Positions 8,775 to 18,266 of a stretch of DNA of 64,000 nt are shown here, piece by piece. Both the position numbers and the translations under genes were made by a program. The notes beneath the pieces were generated by a model. That model was given only the letters and a program-made list of their open reading frames with translations. It made no database searches and was not told the origin of the DNA. This DNA comes from Saprospiraceae bacterium (GTDB taxonomy: Bacteria; Bacteroidota; Bacteroidia; Chitinophagales; Saprospiraceae): the NCBI GenBank assembly GCA_022842725.1, contig JALHOZ010000018.1:1-64000 (forward strand), given 5' to 3'. Each line of letters opens with the position of its first letter. The stretch's first letter is position 1.

Positions 8775-9167
8775 ATGAAAAAGTGGTTATTATTGATTGT
8801 TTTGGTAGGTATCGTTGGTGCTAATGTTGGTTATTACTTGTTCACAAAACCGAAATCTGCCATGGAAGACCAAAAATCTGATGTTGTTCTTGAATCCGCT
8901 CAACTCGTGGCAGAATTTGAAGCTGATGAAGCTGCTGCGGAACTCAAATATCTGGACAAAACCATAGAAATCAAAGGGGAGATCAAAGAAATTACCGACT
9001 CCGGAATCATTTTGGAAAGCGGCAATGACATGGTTGGAGTTCAGTGCGAATTCGAACGTCCTGAAGATATTTCTTCTGTAAAAGTTAAAGATATTGTTAA
9101 AATTAAAGGTATCTGTACCGGAAAACTCCTCGACGTCGTCTTGTCCAGGTGTATCATTATTCAATAA
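8775..9167 (+). CDS. OB-fold (tRNA_anti-like) membrane-anchored protein
   Basis: A 130-residue protein with an N-terminal hydrophobic anchor (residues 4-23) and a C-terminal OB-fold of the tRNA_anti-like type found in Bacteroidota. Marks are LDKTIEIKGEIKEITDSGIILESG, then VKVKDIVKIKGICTGKLLDVVLSRC. The linker is acidic. Its biochemical role is unknown; proteins like this often sit next to YceI and cytochrome c genes, as here, which suggests a shared periplasmic function. The YceI gene begins 26 bp downstream, so the two are probably co-transcribed. Confidence 0.75.
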   Translation: MKKWLLLIVLVGIVGANVGYYLFTKPKSAMEDQKSDVVLESAQLVAEFEADEAAAELKYLDKTIEIKGEIKEITDSGIILESGNDMVGVQCEFERPEDISSVKVKDIVKIKGICTGKLLDVVLSRCIIIQ

Positions 9168-9193
9168 TTTATCATCCATAAAAATTTAGTATT

Positions 9194-9745
9194 ATGAAAC
9201 GTGTATTGCCCGTTTTATTGGGATTCTTTTGTGTTCTCAATATCGCTTTTTCTCAAAAATATTTTACCAAAACAGCAGTGATAACTTTCGAAAGTAAAAC
9301 GCCGATGGAAAATATTGAAGCCGTCAACAAGTCAGGAACTTGTGTCGCTGATATGACTTCCGGTAATGTGGAATTTGCCGTTTTGGTCAAAGGTTTCCAG
9401 TTTGAAAAAGCATTGATGCAGGAACATTTTAACGAAAACTATATGGAAAGTACCAAATTTCCTAAAGCAACCTTTAAAGGAAAATTAAACGGTGCTGAAA
9501 AAATCGATCGTACTAAAAACGGTAAACACAATGTTAAAGCTTCAGGTCAAATGACCGTTCACGGTGTCACAAAACCTCAGACGGTTGATGTGGTACTTGA
9601 AGTAAAAGAGGGTAAAATTATAGCTTCTTCAAATTTTTCAATAGCTGTAGCAGATTATAATATAGCCATTCCGTCTTTGGTAAAAGACAATATTGCCAAA
9701 ATTGTAAATGTCAAAGTTAACGCTAACCTCGAGCCATTAAAATAA
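9194..9745 (+). CDS. YceI-family periplasmic protein
   Basis: A 183-residue exported protein with a signal peptide ending in AFSQ. The YceI lipocalin-like beta-barrel is recognisable from NENYMESTKFPKATFKG, ASGQMTVHGVTKPQ and a repeated Val-rich end. YceI proteins bind polyisoprenoid or other amphiphilic molecules in the periplasm and often accompany cytochromes. Here it is the third gene of a cytochrome-like / OB-fold / YceI series. The ligand cannot be predicted from this sequence. It ends 9 bp from the stop codon of the convergent TPR gene. Confidence 0.88.
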   Translation: MKRVLPVLLGFFCVLNIAFSQKYFTKTAVITFESKTPMENIEAVNKSGTCVADMTSGNVEFAVLVKGFQFEKALMQEHFNENYMESTKFPKATFKGKLNGAEKIDRTKNGKHNVKASGQMTVHGVTKPQTVDVVLEVKEGKIIASSNFSIAVADYNIAIPSLVKDNIAKIVNVKVNANLEPLK

Positions 9746-9754
9746 TTTTTTGGT

Positions 9755-10888
9755 TCAGTCACACAAGATGTTTTCGTACGCGAGACCTTGTCGATAGCCG
9801 TTTTTGATAGCCATTTGTAAATCATTACAGGCTTTTTTGTCCTGTTCCAACTTCTTATGAACATTTGCCCGGTTGAAGTAAGCTTCTGCTAATTTCGGGT
9901 CATGTGCAATAGCTTCATCAAAATCCCTCAAAGCATTTTTATAATCATCCAATGCTAGATAACACAAGCCTCTTTGCATGTAGGTATTTGCCTGATTATT
10001 GCCTTCGATTGTCAGTATTTTTGAATATAATAATTGTGCTTTGGGATAGTTTTTAAGTTGATATTGGGCCATAGCCTGGTTTTGTAATGCTCCCGGATGA
10101 TCGGGTTGGATGTCCAGACATATGCTCAGATCAGATACTGCACTATTTAAATCCTGTAATTGTATTTTGGATATCGCTCTGAGATGGTAAGGCTCTGCCT
10201 CGTTGGGGTGTAGCCGGATATACTGATTCAGATCCTGCAGCGCTTCATTATATTTTTGCAAACTCAGGTAACATTTGGCCCGTTCAATGATACTTTTGGT
10301 ATATTTATTATCTTCCGAGTAAGCAGCGGTAAATCCTGAAATAGCCGAGAAGGTGTCTTTGTTTTTTAAGTGACAAACCGCTTTATTGTAAAAAACCTGA
10401 GCACCTTTGGTTCCGCAACTGATCGCTTTTTCGAAAGAACCTATAGCCTCATGATATTTTTCGGTCTTCATAAAAGCGATTCCCATGTTGTTCCATGCTT
10501 TTTCATTAACAGGATCCTTTTCTGTCACTTTTGAGTAATAAGAAATGGCTTCACTATATGACTGTTTGCTGAAATAAACATTTCCTAAACCAAGATAGGC
10601 TTTGTGATAGTCTGAATCCAAAGAAATACATGTTTGGAAATCCTGAAGTGCTGTTTGGGTATTACCAATGTGTAAATGAATGTTGGCCCTGTTGTAGTAA
10701 GCAGAAAGAAAATCATTTTTTGCCAAAATCGTTTTATCATACCAGACAATGGCTCCGGCAAAATCTTTTTTATTGACACATTCTATCGCTTTGGCAAAAT
10801 GTTCGTTGGCTTCATTCTGACCGTTACCGGAAAATGAAAGAAAAAGAAAAAAAATGCATATTAAAAGTGCGGTTTTTGTGTTTTCCAC
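9755..10888 (-). CDS. Exported tetratricopeptide-repeat protein
   Basis: A 377-residue protein consisting of a signal peptide (ending near SGNGQ) and about ten consecutive TPR units of 34 residues. These are recognisable by repeated patterns such as AWNNMGIAFMKTEKYHEAI and AYFNRANVHKKLEQDKKAC. TPR arrays are protein-interaction scaffolds; no enzymatic domain is present. The start is a GTG (10886-10888) directly before the signal peptide. The gene is convergent with the YceI gene and has no close co-directional neighbour, so a partner cannot be inferred. Confidence 0.85.
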   Translation of the reverse strand: MENTKTALLICIFFLFLSFSGNGQNEANEHFAKAIECVNKKDFAGAIVWYDKTILAKNDFLSAYYNRANIHLHIGNTQTALQDFQTCISLDSDYHKAYLGLGNVYFSKQSYSEAISYYSKVTEKDPVNEKAWNNMGIAFMKTEKYHEAIGSFEKAISCGTKGAQVFYNKAVCHLKNKDTFSAISGFTAAYSEDNKYTKSIIERAKCYLSLQKYNEALQDLNQYIRLHPNEAEPYHLRAISKIQLQDLNSAVSDLSICLDIQPDHPGALQNQAMAQYQLKNYPKAQLLYSKILTIEGNNQANTYMQRGLCYLALDDYKNALRDFDEAIAHDPKLAEAYFNRANVHKKLEQDKKACNDLQMAIKNGYRQGLAYENILCD

Positions 10889-11431
10889 TTTCGGAAAATT
10901 AAAGGTTATAAAATCAAAACGATACTCATCTGTATGAAGCCATTCGATTAGTCATGGTTCACAATAAATCATAAAAACTGACGGGGATTGACACAAATGG
11001 ATCAAAATAACATGTCAGTTGTCGCAAATATGTTGGAAAAACCTGATGGGATAGATAATGATGTGCAAATTTAATTAATTTTCACATCTGTCATTTTTAT
11101 TTATCGATTTTTTTTTGTAAAATACAGTATCGATAACGTCATCTGATATTCCCGGGAAAATTAATACATCATGCGTGTTATGATGTACAAATTTTATTCC
11201 AAAATGCGAAATTCAATCATAATTCAGATTTTACCATGAACATTCTACCCTTGAAAATGTCCTGATATATTCAAATTGAAATTTGATGTCTTATCAGACT
11301 TTGTTTAGGCAAAATATCCTGTCCTAAAAACAAGTTGAAATCTGATTTCATCATCTTCAGTTTGGAAATATGATTATCTTTGCCCCAATCCGGCAATTTC
11401 AAACTCACAATACAATAAGCAGTTCGTATTT
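10889..11431. other. Intergenic region upstream of fni
   Basis: No credible gene is seen in these 543 bases. They separate the divergent TPR gene and the mevalonate genes. Two elements stand out: an 8-bp inverted repeat at 11165-11187, listed separately, and a TATCTTTG box at 11375-11382 that resembles a Bacteroidota -7 element about 50 bp before the fni ATG but lacks a well-spaced TTG box. Confidence 0.5.
11165..11187. promoter_or_regulatory. Inverted repeat, candidate operator
   Basis: TACATCAT and ATGATGTA form perfect 8-bp arms around a 7-base spacer, 244 bp before the fni start. The symmetry fits a dimeric regulator site or a small hairpin. It has no U-run, so it is not a terminator. 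The function is inferred only from the symmetry. Confidence 0.3.
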
Positions 11432-12478
11432 ATGTCTCATTTTCAAAATCAGGATTACACAGACTTTGATCCCACCGCAACGGAAAGGAAAAAGGACCAT
11501 ATAGAACTTGCGTTCAAATCCAAAGTAGGTCACGGAAGTCTCGATAACCGTTTTTATTACGAACCGGTGTTGTCCGGTCATCCCGATGAAAAAAAGGTTG
11601 AAAATTCAAATTTTCTGGGAGTAGATTTTGATCTTCCTCTTTGGATTTCCAGCATGACGGGAGGAACAGAAAAAGCAGGGCTGATTAATAAAAATCTTGC
11701 CATAGCATGCAAAGAATTTGGTCTTGGAATGGGGCTTGGTTCGTGCCGCCAATTGCTGACAGATGACAGTCATCTTCAGGACTTTCAGGTTAGAAAATAT
11801 TTGGGGGACCGACCCTTATATGCCAATCTGGGCATTGCACAAATTATCCAGCTATTGGAAAGTAACACTACAGGTCTGATTTTTGATTTGTTGGACAAAC
11901 TCGAGGCTGATGGTTTGATAGTGCATATCAATCCTATGCAGGAGTTTATGCAACCCGAAGGTGACCGATATTTCAAAAGTCCTTCAGAAGCATTGACAGC
12001 TTTGCTTGATATAATCGATGGTTCGAAAATCATTGTTAAAGAAGTAGGGCAGGGTATGGGGCCTCAAAGTCTTTTGGCTTTAATGTCTCTGCCGGTGGCA
12101 GCAGTAGATTTTGCTGCAGGTGGAGGAACCAATTTTGCGCTTTTGGAAATTTTACGTACCCGGGAAGGATTGGCTCATGCATTGGAGCCGTTGACAAGGG
12201 TAGGGCACACAGCCGAAGAAATGGTCGGTTTTACCAACTGGCTGTATGATAATCATCAGCAAACAATTCAATGTCGTCAGGTCATTATTTCAGGAGGAGT
12301 GAGAGATTTTCTGGACGGATATTATCTGACACAACAATCAAAATTTCCGGCATTGTACGCACATGCTTCCGGATTTTTAAAACATGCTATGGGTGATTAT
12401 GAAGATTTACAGGCATATGTGAGTCAACAAAAAGAAGGGTATCATATGGCCAAAACATTTTTGCGTATTAAAGAGTAA
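11432..12478 (+). CDS. fni: Isopentenyl-diphosphate delta-isomerase, type 2 (FMN)
   Basis: A 348-residue TIM-barrel flavoenzyme that interconverts isopentenyl and dimethylallyl diphosphate using FMN and NADPH. Family marks are the N-terminal TERKKDHIELAF, the flavin/phosphate segment LPLWISSMTGGTEKAG, GLGSCRQLL, the HINPMQEFMQPEGDR stretch, and the C-terminal barrel loop AAVDFAAGGGTNFALLE. Type 2 isomerase normally accompanies the mevalonate pathway, and here HMG-CoA reductase follows after 2 bp, clearly one operon. Together they show that this organism makes isoprenoids by the mevalonate route. Confidence 0.94.
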   Translation: MSHFQNQDYTDFDPTATERKKDHIELAFKSKVGHGSLDNRFYYEPVLSGHPDEKKVENSNFLGVDFDLPLWISSMTGGTEKAGLINKNLAIACKEFGLGMGLGSCRQLLTDDSHLQDFQVRKYLGDRPLYANLGIAQIIQLLESNTTGLIFDLLDKLEADGLIVHINPMQEFMQPEGDRYFKSPSEALTALLDIIDGSKIIVKEVGQGMGPQSLLALMSLPVAAVDFAAGGGTNFALLEILRTREGLAHALEPLTRVGHTAEEMVGFTNWLYDNHQQTIQCRQVIISGGVRDFLDGYYLTQQSKFPALYAHASGFLKHAMGDYEDLQAYVSQQKEGYHMAKTFLRIKE

Positions 12479-12480
12479 AC

Positions 12481-13806
12481 ATGGACGAAAAATTGATCAA
12501 TGGTTTTTCCAAATTGGATAAACATCAGAAAATAGAATGGTTGCAGAAATATTTCCTTAAGGACAATGACGATTCTGTCTTTCAGGAATTTTGGCATCCA
12601 GAAAAAGAAAAACAAAAACTGATTGAAAATTTTAGTGAAAATACTATTTCTAATTTCGTGCTACCTTATGGTATTGCCCCTAATTTTGTCATTGACGGCA
12701 AAACTTATGCTGTCCCCATGGTTATTGAAGAAAGTTCAGTGGTCGCCGCCGCCGCTTCAGCAGCAAAATACTGGGCAGACAGAGGTGGTTTTTTTACTAC
12801 CATCCTCGGTGTGACCAAGGTAGGACACGTACATTTTATGTGGAATGGCACCTACGACCAACTTCAGGATTTTGTGCCTGATATAGTTCAAAAACTAATG
12901 GAAGGAGTATCTTCCCTGGAAGAAAATATGAAAAAAAGAGGAGGAGGAATCCAAAAAATTGAATTTCTGGACTTTTCTTTTTGCGAAAAAAATCTTTTTC
13001 AGTGCCGGGTACATTTTTTGACATGCGATTCGATGGGAGCCAATTTTATTAACACCATCCTGGAAAAGTTTGCCGACATCATCGAAAATTTTTTTGTTGA
13101 CCATAGTGAATTGCCGGACGAAAAAAAGGATGTTGACATTATTATGTCAATATTGTCCAATTATACACCCGAATGTTTGGTGCGGGCAGAAGTCAGGACA
13201 CCTATAGAAAATTTGGGCCAGTTTGCTAATGGTATGATGGCTCATGTTTTGGCTGAGAAGTTTTGCATTGCCGTCAAAATTGCAAAACACGACGTATATC
13301 GGGCCACAACACACAACAAAGGTATTTATAATGGCATCGATGCGGTCATTTTGGCCACAGGCAATGACTTCAGAGCCGTAGAAGCCGCCGGTCATGCTTT
13401 TGCAGCCCGGGATGGACAGTACAGAGGATTGAGTTCCTGTTCGCTGGAAGGAGATATGTTCCATTTCTGGCTTGATGTTCCCCTGGCCATCGGAACAGTA
13501 GGAGGATTGACATCACTCCATCCTTTAGCAAAAAAATCATTGGATATATTAGGTAATCCGGGTGCTGAAGAATTAATGCGCATCATTGCAAGTGTGGGTT
13601 TGGCACAAAATTTCAGCGCCGTAAAGTCATTGGTCACCACCGGAATACAAAAAGGACACATGAAAATGCATTTGATGAACATTCTCACCAGTCTGCATGC
13701 CGATGATGAATCCAAAAAAGCAGCTACGCTGTATTTTGAATCCCATACGGTTTCTTACAGTGCTGTCCGCGAATTTTTACTGAATCTCAAAGGTATTGTG
13801 GTGTAA
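12481..13806 (+). CDS. mvaA: Hydroxymethylglutaryl-CoA reductase, class II type
   Basis: A 441-residue HMG-CoA reductase that makes mevalonate from HMG-CoA. Visible marks are ENTISNFVLPYGIAPNFVIDG, the catalytic-Glu segment VPMVIEESSVVAAAAS, the nucleotide-binding DSMGANFINT, and the cofactor-domain GTVGGLTSLHPLAKKSL. The length and the ENTI...PMVIEE arrangement fit class II (bacterial) enzymes, which lack a membrane anchor. Although many class II enzymes are annotated as degradative, the overlap-close fni gene (2 bp upstream) argues for a biosynthetic role here. Later mevalonate-pathway kinases are not in the window. Confidence 0.93.
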   Translation: MDEKLINGFSKLDKHQKIEWLQKYFLKDNDDSVFQEFWHPEKEKQKLIENFSENTISNFVLPYGIAPNFVIDGKTYAVPMVIEESSVVAAAASAAKYWADRGGFFTTILGVTKVGHVHFMWNGTYDQLQDFVPDIVQKLMEGVSSLEENMKKRGGGIQKIEFLDFSFCEKNLFQCRVHFLTCDSMGANFINTILEKFADIIENFFVDHSELPDEKKDVDIIMSILSNYTPECLVRAEVRTPIENLGQFANGMMAHVLAEKFCIAVKIAKHDVYRATTHNKGIYNGIDAVILATGNDFRAVEAAGHAFAARDGQYRGLSSCSLEGDMFHFWLDVPLAIGTVGGLTSLHPLAKKSLDILGNPGAEELMRIIASVGLAQNFSAVKSLVTTGIQKGHMKMHLMNILTSLHADDESKKAATLYFESHTVSYSAVREFLLNLKGIVV

Positions 13807-13873
13807 AACCCTCACGATGAATACACAATATTTGATTTTGTAACCTGAAAAGTATCCATTTCAGAAAATGAGG

Positions 13874-15304
13874 TCAGAGCAAAGATTCATAAATTTCTTT
13901 ATACTTTTCGGCAGAAACATCCCATGAAAAGTCAAGTGACATGGCACGGGCAGCTATGTCGTTTTTGTAATCAGTTTGTTCGTAGACTTTATACGATCTG
14001 AACAGGGCGTGACTCATATCCTGGAGATTGAGGTGGTCAAATCGTATGCCGACACCATTTTCTTCTGACAAATCCCGCACACTGTCTTTTAATCCTCCGG
14101 TCGTCCTGACGATGGGAATGGTTCCATATCTCATGGCAAACATTTGGTTCAATCCGCAAGGTTCAACTCTTGAGGGCATCAAAAGATAATCAGCTCCGGC
14201 ATAAATCTGATGGGCTAACGGTTCGTCATAAGCAAGCATGCTCGCGACGTTTTCCGGATAGGTATAGGCCAGGTGCAACAATTCATTTTCAATGTTTTTG
14301 TCTCCTGTCCCTAAAAATATGAAGTTGGCATTCCGGTGATTGGCCAGCCAATTATGAATAAGTCCCGGCAGTTGGTCAGCTCCTTTTTCATACACCAACC
14401 TTCCGATAAATCCGTAGAGAGGAAGATCAGGATTGAGGTTTGCTTTTCTGCAAAGAGCTTCTTTATTTTTTCTTTTGAAACTTATGGTGTCACCTTCAAA
14501 ATGATGTTCGAGCATCGGGTCGGTGGCAGGATCCCAGGTTTCATTGTCGATCCCGTTGAGGATACCGGTACATTTCCACCACTCGCTTTGAAACAAAGAC
14601 TCCAGACCAAAAGAATTGTACATAAGTTCGTTCATGTAATTGGGACTTACGGTTGTCACTTTGTAGGAGATGCGGACAGCTGAAGCCAGTGGGTTGATGG
14701 TTTGATTCCAATCAAGAAGGCCGGTTTTCCAGTTGTCATAATGGGGAAGAAGATGCGATTTGGACCATGAAAAAGCGCCCTGATACCTTTCATTATGTAT
14801 GGTAAATACAATAGGAATGTATTTGATAGATTCAAATTCGTAGACATATTGTTTCATAAAAGGCATCAATCCGGTATGGTGGTCGTGACAGTGCAGAATA
14901 TCCGGTCTGGCTGTTGCATCATCACGCATCCACATGAGGACACATCTTTGAAAGGCAATATAACGTTCGATTTCATCCTGAAAATAATAACCGTTTTTGT
15001 CTGCATATACACCGTACCGGTCAAACTTTCCGGGTATATATATGGTGTAAAAAGGAAAACCCAGGAGGTCTTCGATGTAGTGGCGAACCTCAAAATGTAC
15101 GGTTTCGTATGGTGTATTGTAATGACCATAGTGGACTACCCGATAGAGTTTTCCTTCAAACCAGGGCATAATATAGCCGGGAATGACCACATGCGTTTCC
15201 ACTCCTGTTTTTTGCAGATATTTAGGAAGAGATCCCACGACATCTGCAAGTCCACCGACTTTGGCGACAGGATAACACTCAGCACTGGCAAATAAAACTT
15301 TCAT
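13874..15304 (-). CDS. glgA: Glycogen synthase (ADP-glucose type)
   Basis: GT5-family GT-B glycosyltransferase of 476 residues, transferring glucose from ADP-glucose to alpha-1,4-glucan. The N-terminal VLFASAECYPVAKVGGLADVVGSLP includes the KxGGL donor-binding motif near residues 15-20. PDILHCHDHHTGL, the GFIGRLVYEKGADQL hinge, and the C-terminal SRVEPCGLNQMFAMRYGTIPIVR with the conserved Glu and TTGGL are all present. Length is normal for the family. No other glycogen gene is adjacent; the GH13 enzyme at 39-40.8 kb may use the same polymer, but this is inference. Confidence 0.94.
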   Translation of the reverse strand: MKVLFASAECYPVAKVGGLADVVGSLPKYLQKTGVETHVVIPGYIMPWFEGKLYRVVHYGHYNTPYETVHFEVRHYIEDLLGFPFYTIYIPGKFDRYGVYADKNGYYFQDEIERYIAFQRCVLMWMRDDATARPDILHCHDHHTGLMPFMKQYVYEFESIKYIPIVFTIHNERYQGAFSWSKSHLLPHYDNWKTGLLDWNQTINPLASAVRISYKVTTVSPNYMNELMYNSFGLESLFQSEWWKCTGILNGIDNETWDPATDPMLEHHFEGDTISFKRKNKEALCRKANLNPDLPLYGFIGRLVYEKGADQLPGLIHNWLANHRNANFIFLGTGDKNIENELLHLAYTYPENVASMLAYDEPLAHQIYAGADYLLMPSRVEPCGLNQMFAMRYGTIPIVRTTGGLKDSVRDLSEENGVGIRFDHLNLQDMSHALFRSYKVYEQTDYKNDIAARAMSLDFSWDVSAEKYKEIYESLL

Positions 15305-15441
15305 ATATATGTTTCAGATTATTCAAATAAAATCCAAAAATAAACATTCAGCCAACAATCTGTATATTCCGGATAAAAAAAATGATGCGGAAGATGAATT
15401 CTTTTTGGTTTTAAAATTTTTTAAAATTTTATTGAAAAAAG

Positions 15442-15473
15442 TTTTCCTATTAATATAAATAGCTATATCTTTG
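15442..15473 (+). promoter_or_regulatory. Probable promoter of the tRNA-Glu gene
   Basis: A TATCTTTG box (15466-15473) matches the Bacteroidota -7 consensus and lies 18 bp before the tRNA. A degenerate T-rich -33 element (15442-15445) sits 20 bp upstream. Confidence 0.4.
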
Positions 15474-15491
15474 CATCGCTTTTCAAAAAAA

Positions 15492-15563
15492 GGCCCGTTC
15501 GTTTATCGGTTAGGACGCCAGGTTTTCATCCTGGTAGGAGGGGTTCGACTCCCCTACGGGCTA
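15492..15563 (+). tRNA. tRNA-Glu (anticodon UUC)
   Basis: The sequence folds as a cloverleaf. The acceptor GGCCCGT pairs with ACGGGCT (ending in a G-U pair), the anticodon stem CCAGG/CCTGG encloses loop TTTTCAT with anticodon TTC, and the T arm is AGGGG-TTCGACT-CCCCT. The discriminator is A at 15563 and the CCA tail is not encoded. A promoter-like box precedes it and a terminator follows directly, so it is a single-gene unit. Confidence 0.95.
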
Positions 15564-15571
15564 CATAAATC

Positions 15572-15607
15572 AGAGTCTTCAAATCATTTTGGAGGCTCTT
15601 TTTTTTT
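15572..15607 (+). terminator. Terminator of the tRNA-Glu unit
   Basis: A 9-bp stem (AGAGTCTTC with GGAGGCTCT, two G-U pairs) around a 10-base loop is followed by a run of nine T, starting 9 bp after the tRNA. Confidence 0.8.
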
Positions 15608-15875
15608 GAAAAAACCAGACAAAAAGGGGATTGGCTGTATTCTTTTTTACAGCATGAAGTATTTTACCATGGTATCTTTTTTGTATGTAAAAGAAGCACG
15701 GTTGTAACATTTGTGTCTTTTAAAAACGTCCGTCAAACCTTAAAATGGTAAAAGCATGTCTGGCTACTTACATATATAAATACACTAACATACATTTCCT
15801 GAATTTCTCATATTTCCCCATACCTACCATCTTATATTTTTTTTGTACTTTTGCGGCTCAAAATTTCAAAAAGTT
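15608..15875. other. Intergenic region between tRNA-Glu and lysS
   Basis: No gene seen. A TACTTTTG box at 15846-15853 resembles the Bacteroidota -7 element and lies 22 bp before the lysS ATG; the expected TTG box upstream is not obvious. Confidence 0.4.
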
Positions 15876-17390
15876 ATGCAACACTTAAGCGAACAGGAAA
15901 TCATACGCCGTGAAAATCTTCAGAAACTGTCAGACGCAGGTATCAATGCCTATCCGAGCGAACTGTTTCCTGTCAATGCCAAAGCAACAGAAATCAAAGA
16001 AAACTTTAAAGAAGGAGGCACAACCTATCAGGAAGTTTTTCTGGCAGGAAGACTGATGTCCAGAAGGATCATGGGTAAAGCATCCTTTGCAGAACTTCAG
16101 GATAGCAGCGGCAGAATCCAGATTTATATATCCCGGGATGATATTTGTCCGGGGGAGGATAAAACCCTTTATAACGATGCTTTTAAAAAGTGGTTTGATC
16201 TCGGTGATTTTATCGGCATCAAAGGGTATGCTTTTTACACACAAGTGGGTGAGTGTTCGGTTCATGTCACAGAACTAAAAATGTTGTCCAAATCATTGCG
16301 GCCGCTTCCGGTGGTTAAAACAGACGATCAGGGCAATGTTCACGATGCATTCAGCGATCCGGAACAAAGATACCGTCAAAGATATGTCGACCTCGTCGTT
16401 AATACCCACGTGCGTGAAGTTTTTGAAAAAAGAACTAAAATGTATAATTCCATGAGGGAATACCTGAATGAGAAAGGGTATCTCGAAGTAGAAACACCGA
16501 TTTTACAGCCTTTATACGGCGGTGCGGCGGCAAGACCGTTTACCACCCACCACAATACGTTGGACATGAAACTCTATATGAGAATCGCTAATGAATTGTA
16601 TCTGAAAAGATTGATTGTCGGTGGATTTGACGGCGTGTATGAATTCAGTAAAGACTTCAGAAATGAAGGGATGAGCCGTTTTCACAACCCGGAATTCACT
16701 CAGATCGAACTTTACGTCGCTTATAAAGATTATCAGTGGATGATGGATCTTGTGGAAGAAATGGTGGAAAAAGTCGCCATCGATATACATGGTACAACGG
16801 AAGTTCAGGTAGGTGAAAATATCATCAATTTCAAACGACCATGGAAACGATACACCATGTTTGAAGCGATCGAACATTTTACCGGTGTAGATATCAGTCA
16901 GATGGATGAAGACCAACTGAGAGCTACGGCCAAACAATTGCATGTTCCTGTAGACAATACGATGGGGAAAGGGAAAATTATTGACGAAATTTTTGGCGAA
17001 AAATGTGAAGGAAATCTCATCCAGCCAACATTTATCACCGATTATCCGGTGGAAATGTCACCTCTTGCCAAAAAACACTCGACAAAACCCGGTTTGGTGG
17101 AAAGATTTGAAGCCATTTGCAATAAAAAAGAAATTTGTAACGCATTTTCTGAATTAAATGATCCTATCGACCAGAGACAAAGATTTGAAGGTCAGCTTGA
17201 ATTGGGTAAAAGAGGAGACGAAGAAGCCATGGTCCTTGACGAAGATTTTTTAAGAGCTTTGGAATATGGTATGCCTCCTACAGCCGGACTTGGAATCGGG
17301 ATGGACAGACTCGCTATGATCATGACCAATCAGAATTCGATTCAGGATGTACTCTTTTTTCCGCAGATGAAACCTCAGCCCAATCAATAA
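15876..17390 (+). CDS. lysS: Lysyl-tRNA synthetase, class II
   Basis: A 504-residue class II aminoacyl-tRNA synthetase charging tRNA-Lys. The N-terminal OB-fold anticodon-binding domain (residues 50-150, for example [23 protein letters not shown]) precedes the catalytic domain. Class II motif 2 is [18 protein letters not shown] and motif 3 is [11 protein letters not shown] near the C-terminus. The ATG at 15876 is preferred over a TTG 33 bases upstream that overlaps a promoter-like box. The acyltransferase gene begins 6 bp after the stop codon. Confidence 0.96.
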   Translation: MQHLSEQEIIRRENLQKLSDAGINAYPSELFPVNAKATEIKENFKEGGTTYQEVFLAGRLMSRRIMGKASFAELQDSSGRIQIYISRDDICPGEDKTLYNDAFKKWFDLGDFIGIKGYAFYTQVGECSVHVTELKMLSKSLRPLPVVKTDDQGNVHDAFSDPEQRYRQRYVDLVVNTHVREVFEKRTKMYNSMREYLNEKGYLEVETPILQPLYGGAAARPFTTHHNTLDMKLYMRIANELYLKRLIVGGFDGVYEFSKDFRNEGMSRFHNPEFTQIELYVAYKDYQWMMDLVEEMVEKVAIDIHGTTEVQVGENIINFKRPWKRYTMFEAIEHFTGVDISQMDEDQLRATAKQLHVPVDNTMGKGKIIDEIFGEKCEGNLIQPTFITDYPVEMSPLAKKHSTKPGLVERFEAICNKKEICNAFSELNDPIDQRQRFEGQLELGKRGDEEAMVLDEDFLRALEYGMPPTAGLGIGMDRLAMIMTNQNSIQDVLFFPQMKPQPNQ

Positions 17391-17396
17391 CCCACA

Positions 17397-18146
17397 TTGA
17401 AGCCGTTTTTTTATATCGTCGCAGCGCTCAGAGCCCTGATTATTTTTCCAAGTATGGTGGGTTATCTGGTATTGTATAGCGTGGGTCGGATTTTTAAAAA
17501 ACACAATCCTCAATCTGCCTTTGCACTTCGAAGGTTTTGGCTTAATAGTATCGGTATTCCGGTTTTGAATATCCATATCATTAAAGAAGGAAAAGTCAGT
17601 GACCGACCGGCGATCTACATGGGAAATCATCGTTCATTTGCCGATCCGATCGTCATCTGCAGATATCTTGACGCTTTTGTTATCGCTAAAGCGGAAGTAG
17701 CTAATTATCCGATAATCAACAAAGGGGCGGAAATTACCGGAGTCATTTGGGTCGACAGAAATAATAAAAATTCCCGTAAAGAAACAAGAGGTAAGTTGGT
17801 GGAAACCTTTGAAGCCGGTCACAATATTCTGGTTTTTCCTGAAGGAACCGTAGGAACTGAATCCACAACCCTTCCTTTCAAGATGGGGACTTTTATCGAA
17901 GCGGCCCACCACGGTATACCGATTGTTCCTTTTGCCATCGAATTTAAAAGCAAAAAAGACCTTTGGGTGTTACCAAAATTTATACCGCAATACTTTTATC
18001 AGTTTTCAAAATGGAAAACCGAAGTGAAAATCTCTATTGGTTCGCCGGTTACAGATACAGACCCGGAAAGATTGATGTCTGCTGTCCGGGGTTGGGTGGA
18101 TGAAAAACTCAAAGAACAACAAAAAGACTGGTCTGAGGTGTTCTGA
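17397..18146 (+). CDS. 1-acyl-sn-glycerol-3-phosphate acyltransferase (PlsC family)
   Basis: A 249-residue membrane-associated acyltransferase of phospholipid synthesis, converting lysophosphatidate to phosphatidate. Conserved blocks are visible: NHRSFADP (the catalytic NH-x4-D), WVDRNNKNSRKE, and FPEGTVGTE (substrate-phosphate binding), then GIPIVPFAIEF. An N-terminal hydrophobic segment (residues 5-30) would anchor it at the inner face of the membrane. The likely start is TTG, 6 bp after lysS, since no ATG fits before the first hydrophobic segment. Substrate specificity within the PlsC family (phospholipid or ornithine-lipid type) is not determinable here. Confidence 0.88.
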   Translation: MKPFFYIVAALRALIIFPSMVGYLVLYSVGRIFKKHNPQSAFALRRFWLNSIGIPVLNIHIIKEGKVSDRPAIYMGNHRSFADPIVICRYLDAFVIAKAEVANYPIINKGAEITGVIWVDRNNKNSRKETRGKLVETFEAGHNILVFPEGTVGTESTTLPFKMGTFIEAAHHGIPIVPFAIEFKSKKDLWVLPKFIPQYFYQFSKWKTEVKISIGSPVTDTDPERLMSAVRGWVDEKLKEQQKDWSEVF

Positions 18147-18266
18147 AAAGTTTTATAACTTGATTTTTAGATAATTTAAGGTTTTACATTGGAAAGTTTG
18201 GTTATCCTTCTTTGGGTTTATCCAAAGTGTTAATCTTTTATTAAGCTTTTTGATAAAAAGAACTTT

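Noticed and set aside
13147-13715. Overlapping minus-strand ORFs inside mvaA
   Set aside because: Antisense shadows of HMG-CoA reductase with no recognisable features.
14795-15295. 166-codon plus-strand ORF inside glgA
   Set aside because: Antisense to glgA over conserved sequence; no independent support.
15471-15707. 78-codon plus-strand ORF over the tRNA-Glu gene
   Set aside because: It spans the tRNA and its terminator, so it is not a protein gene.
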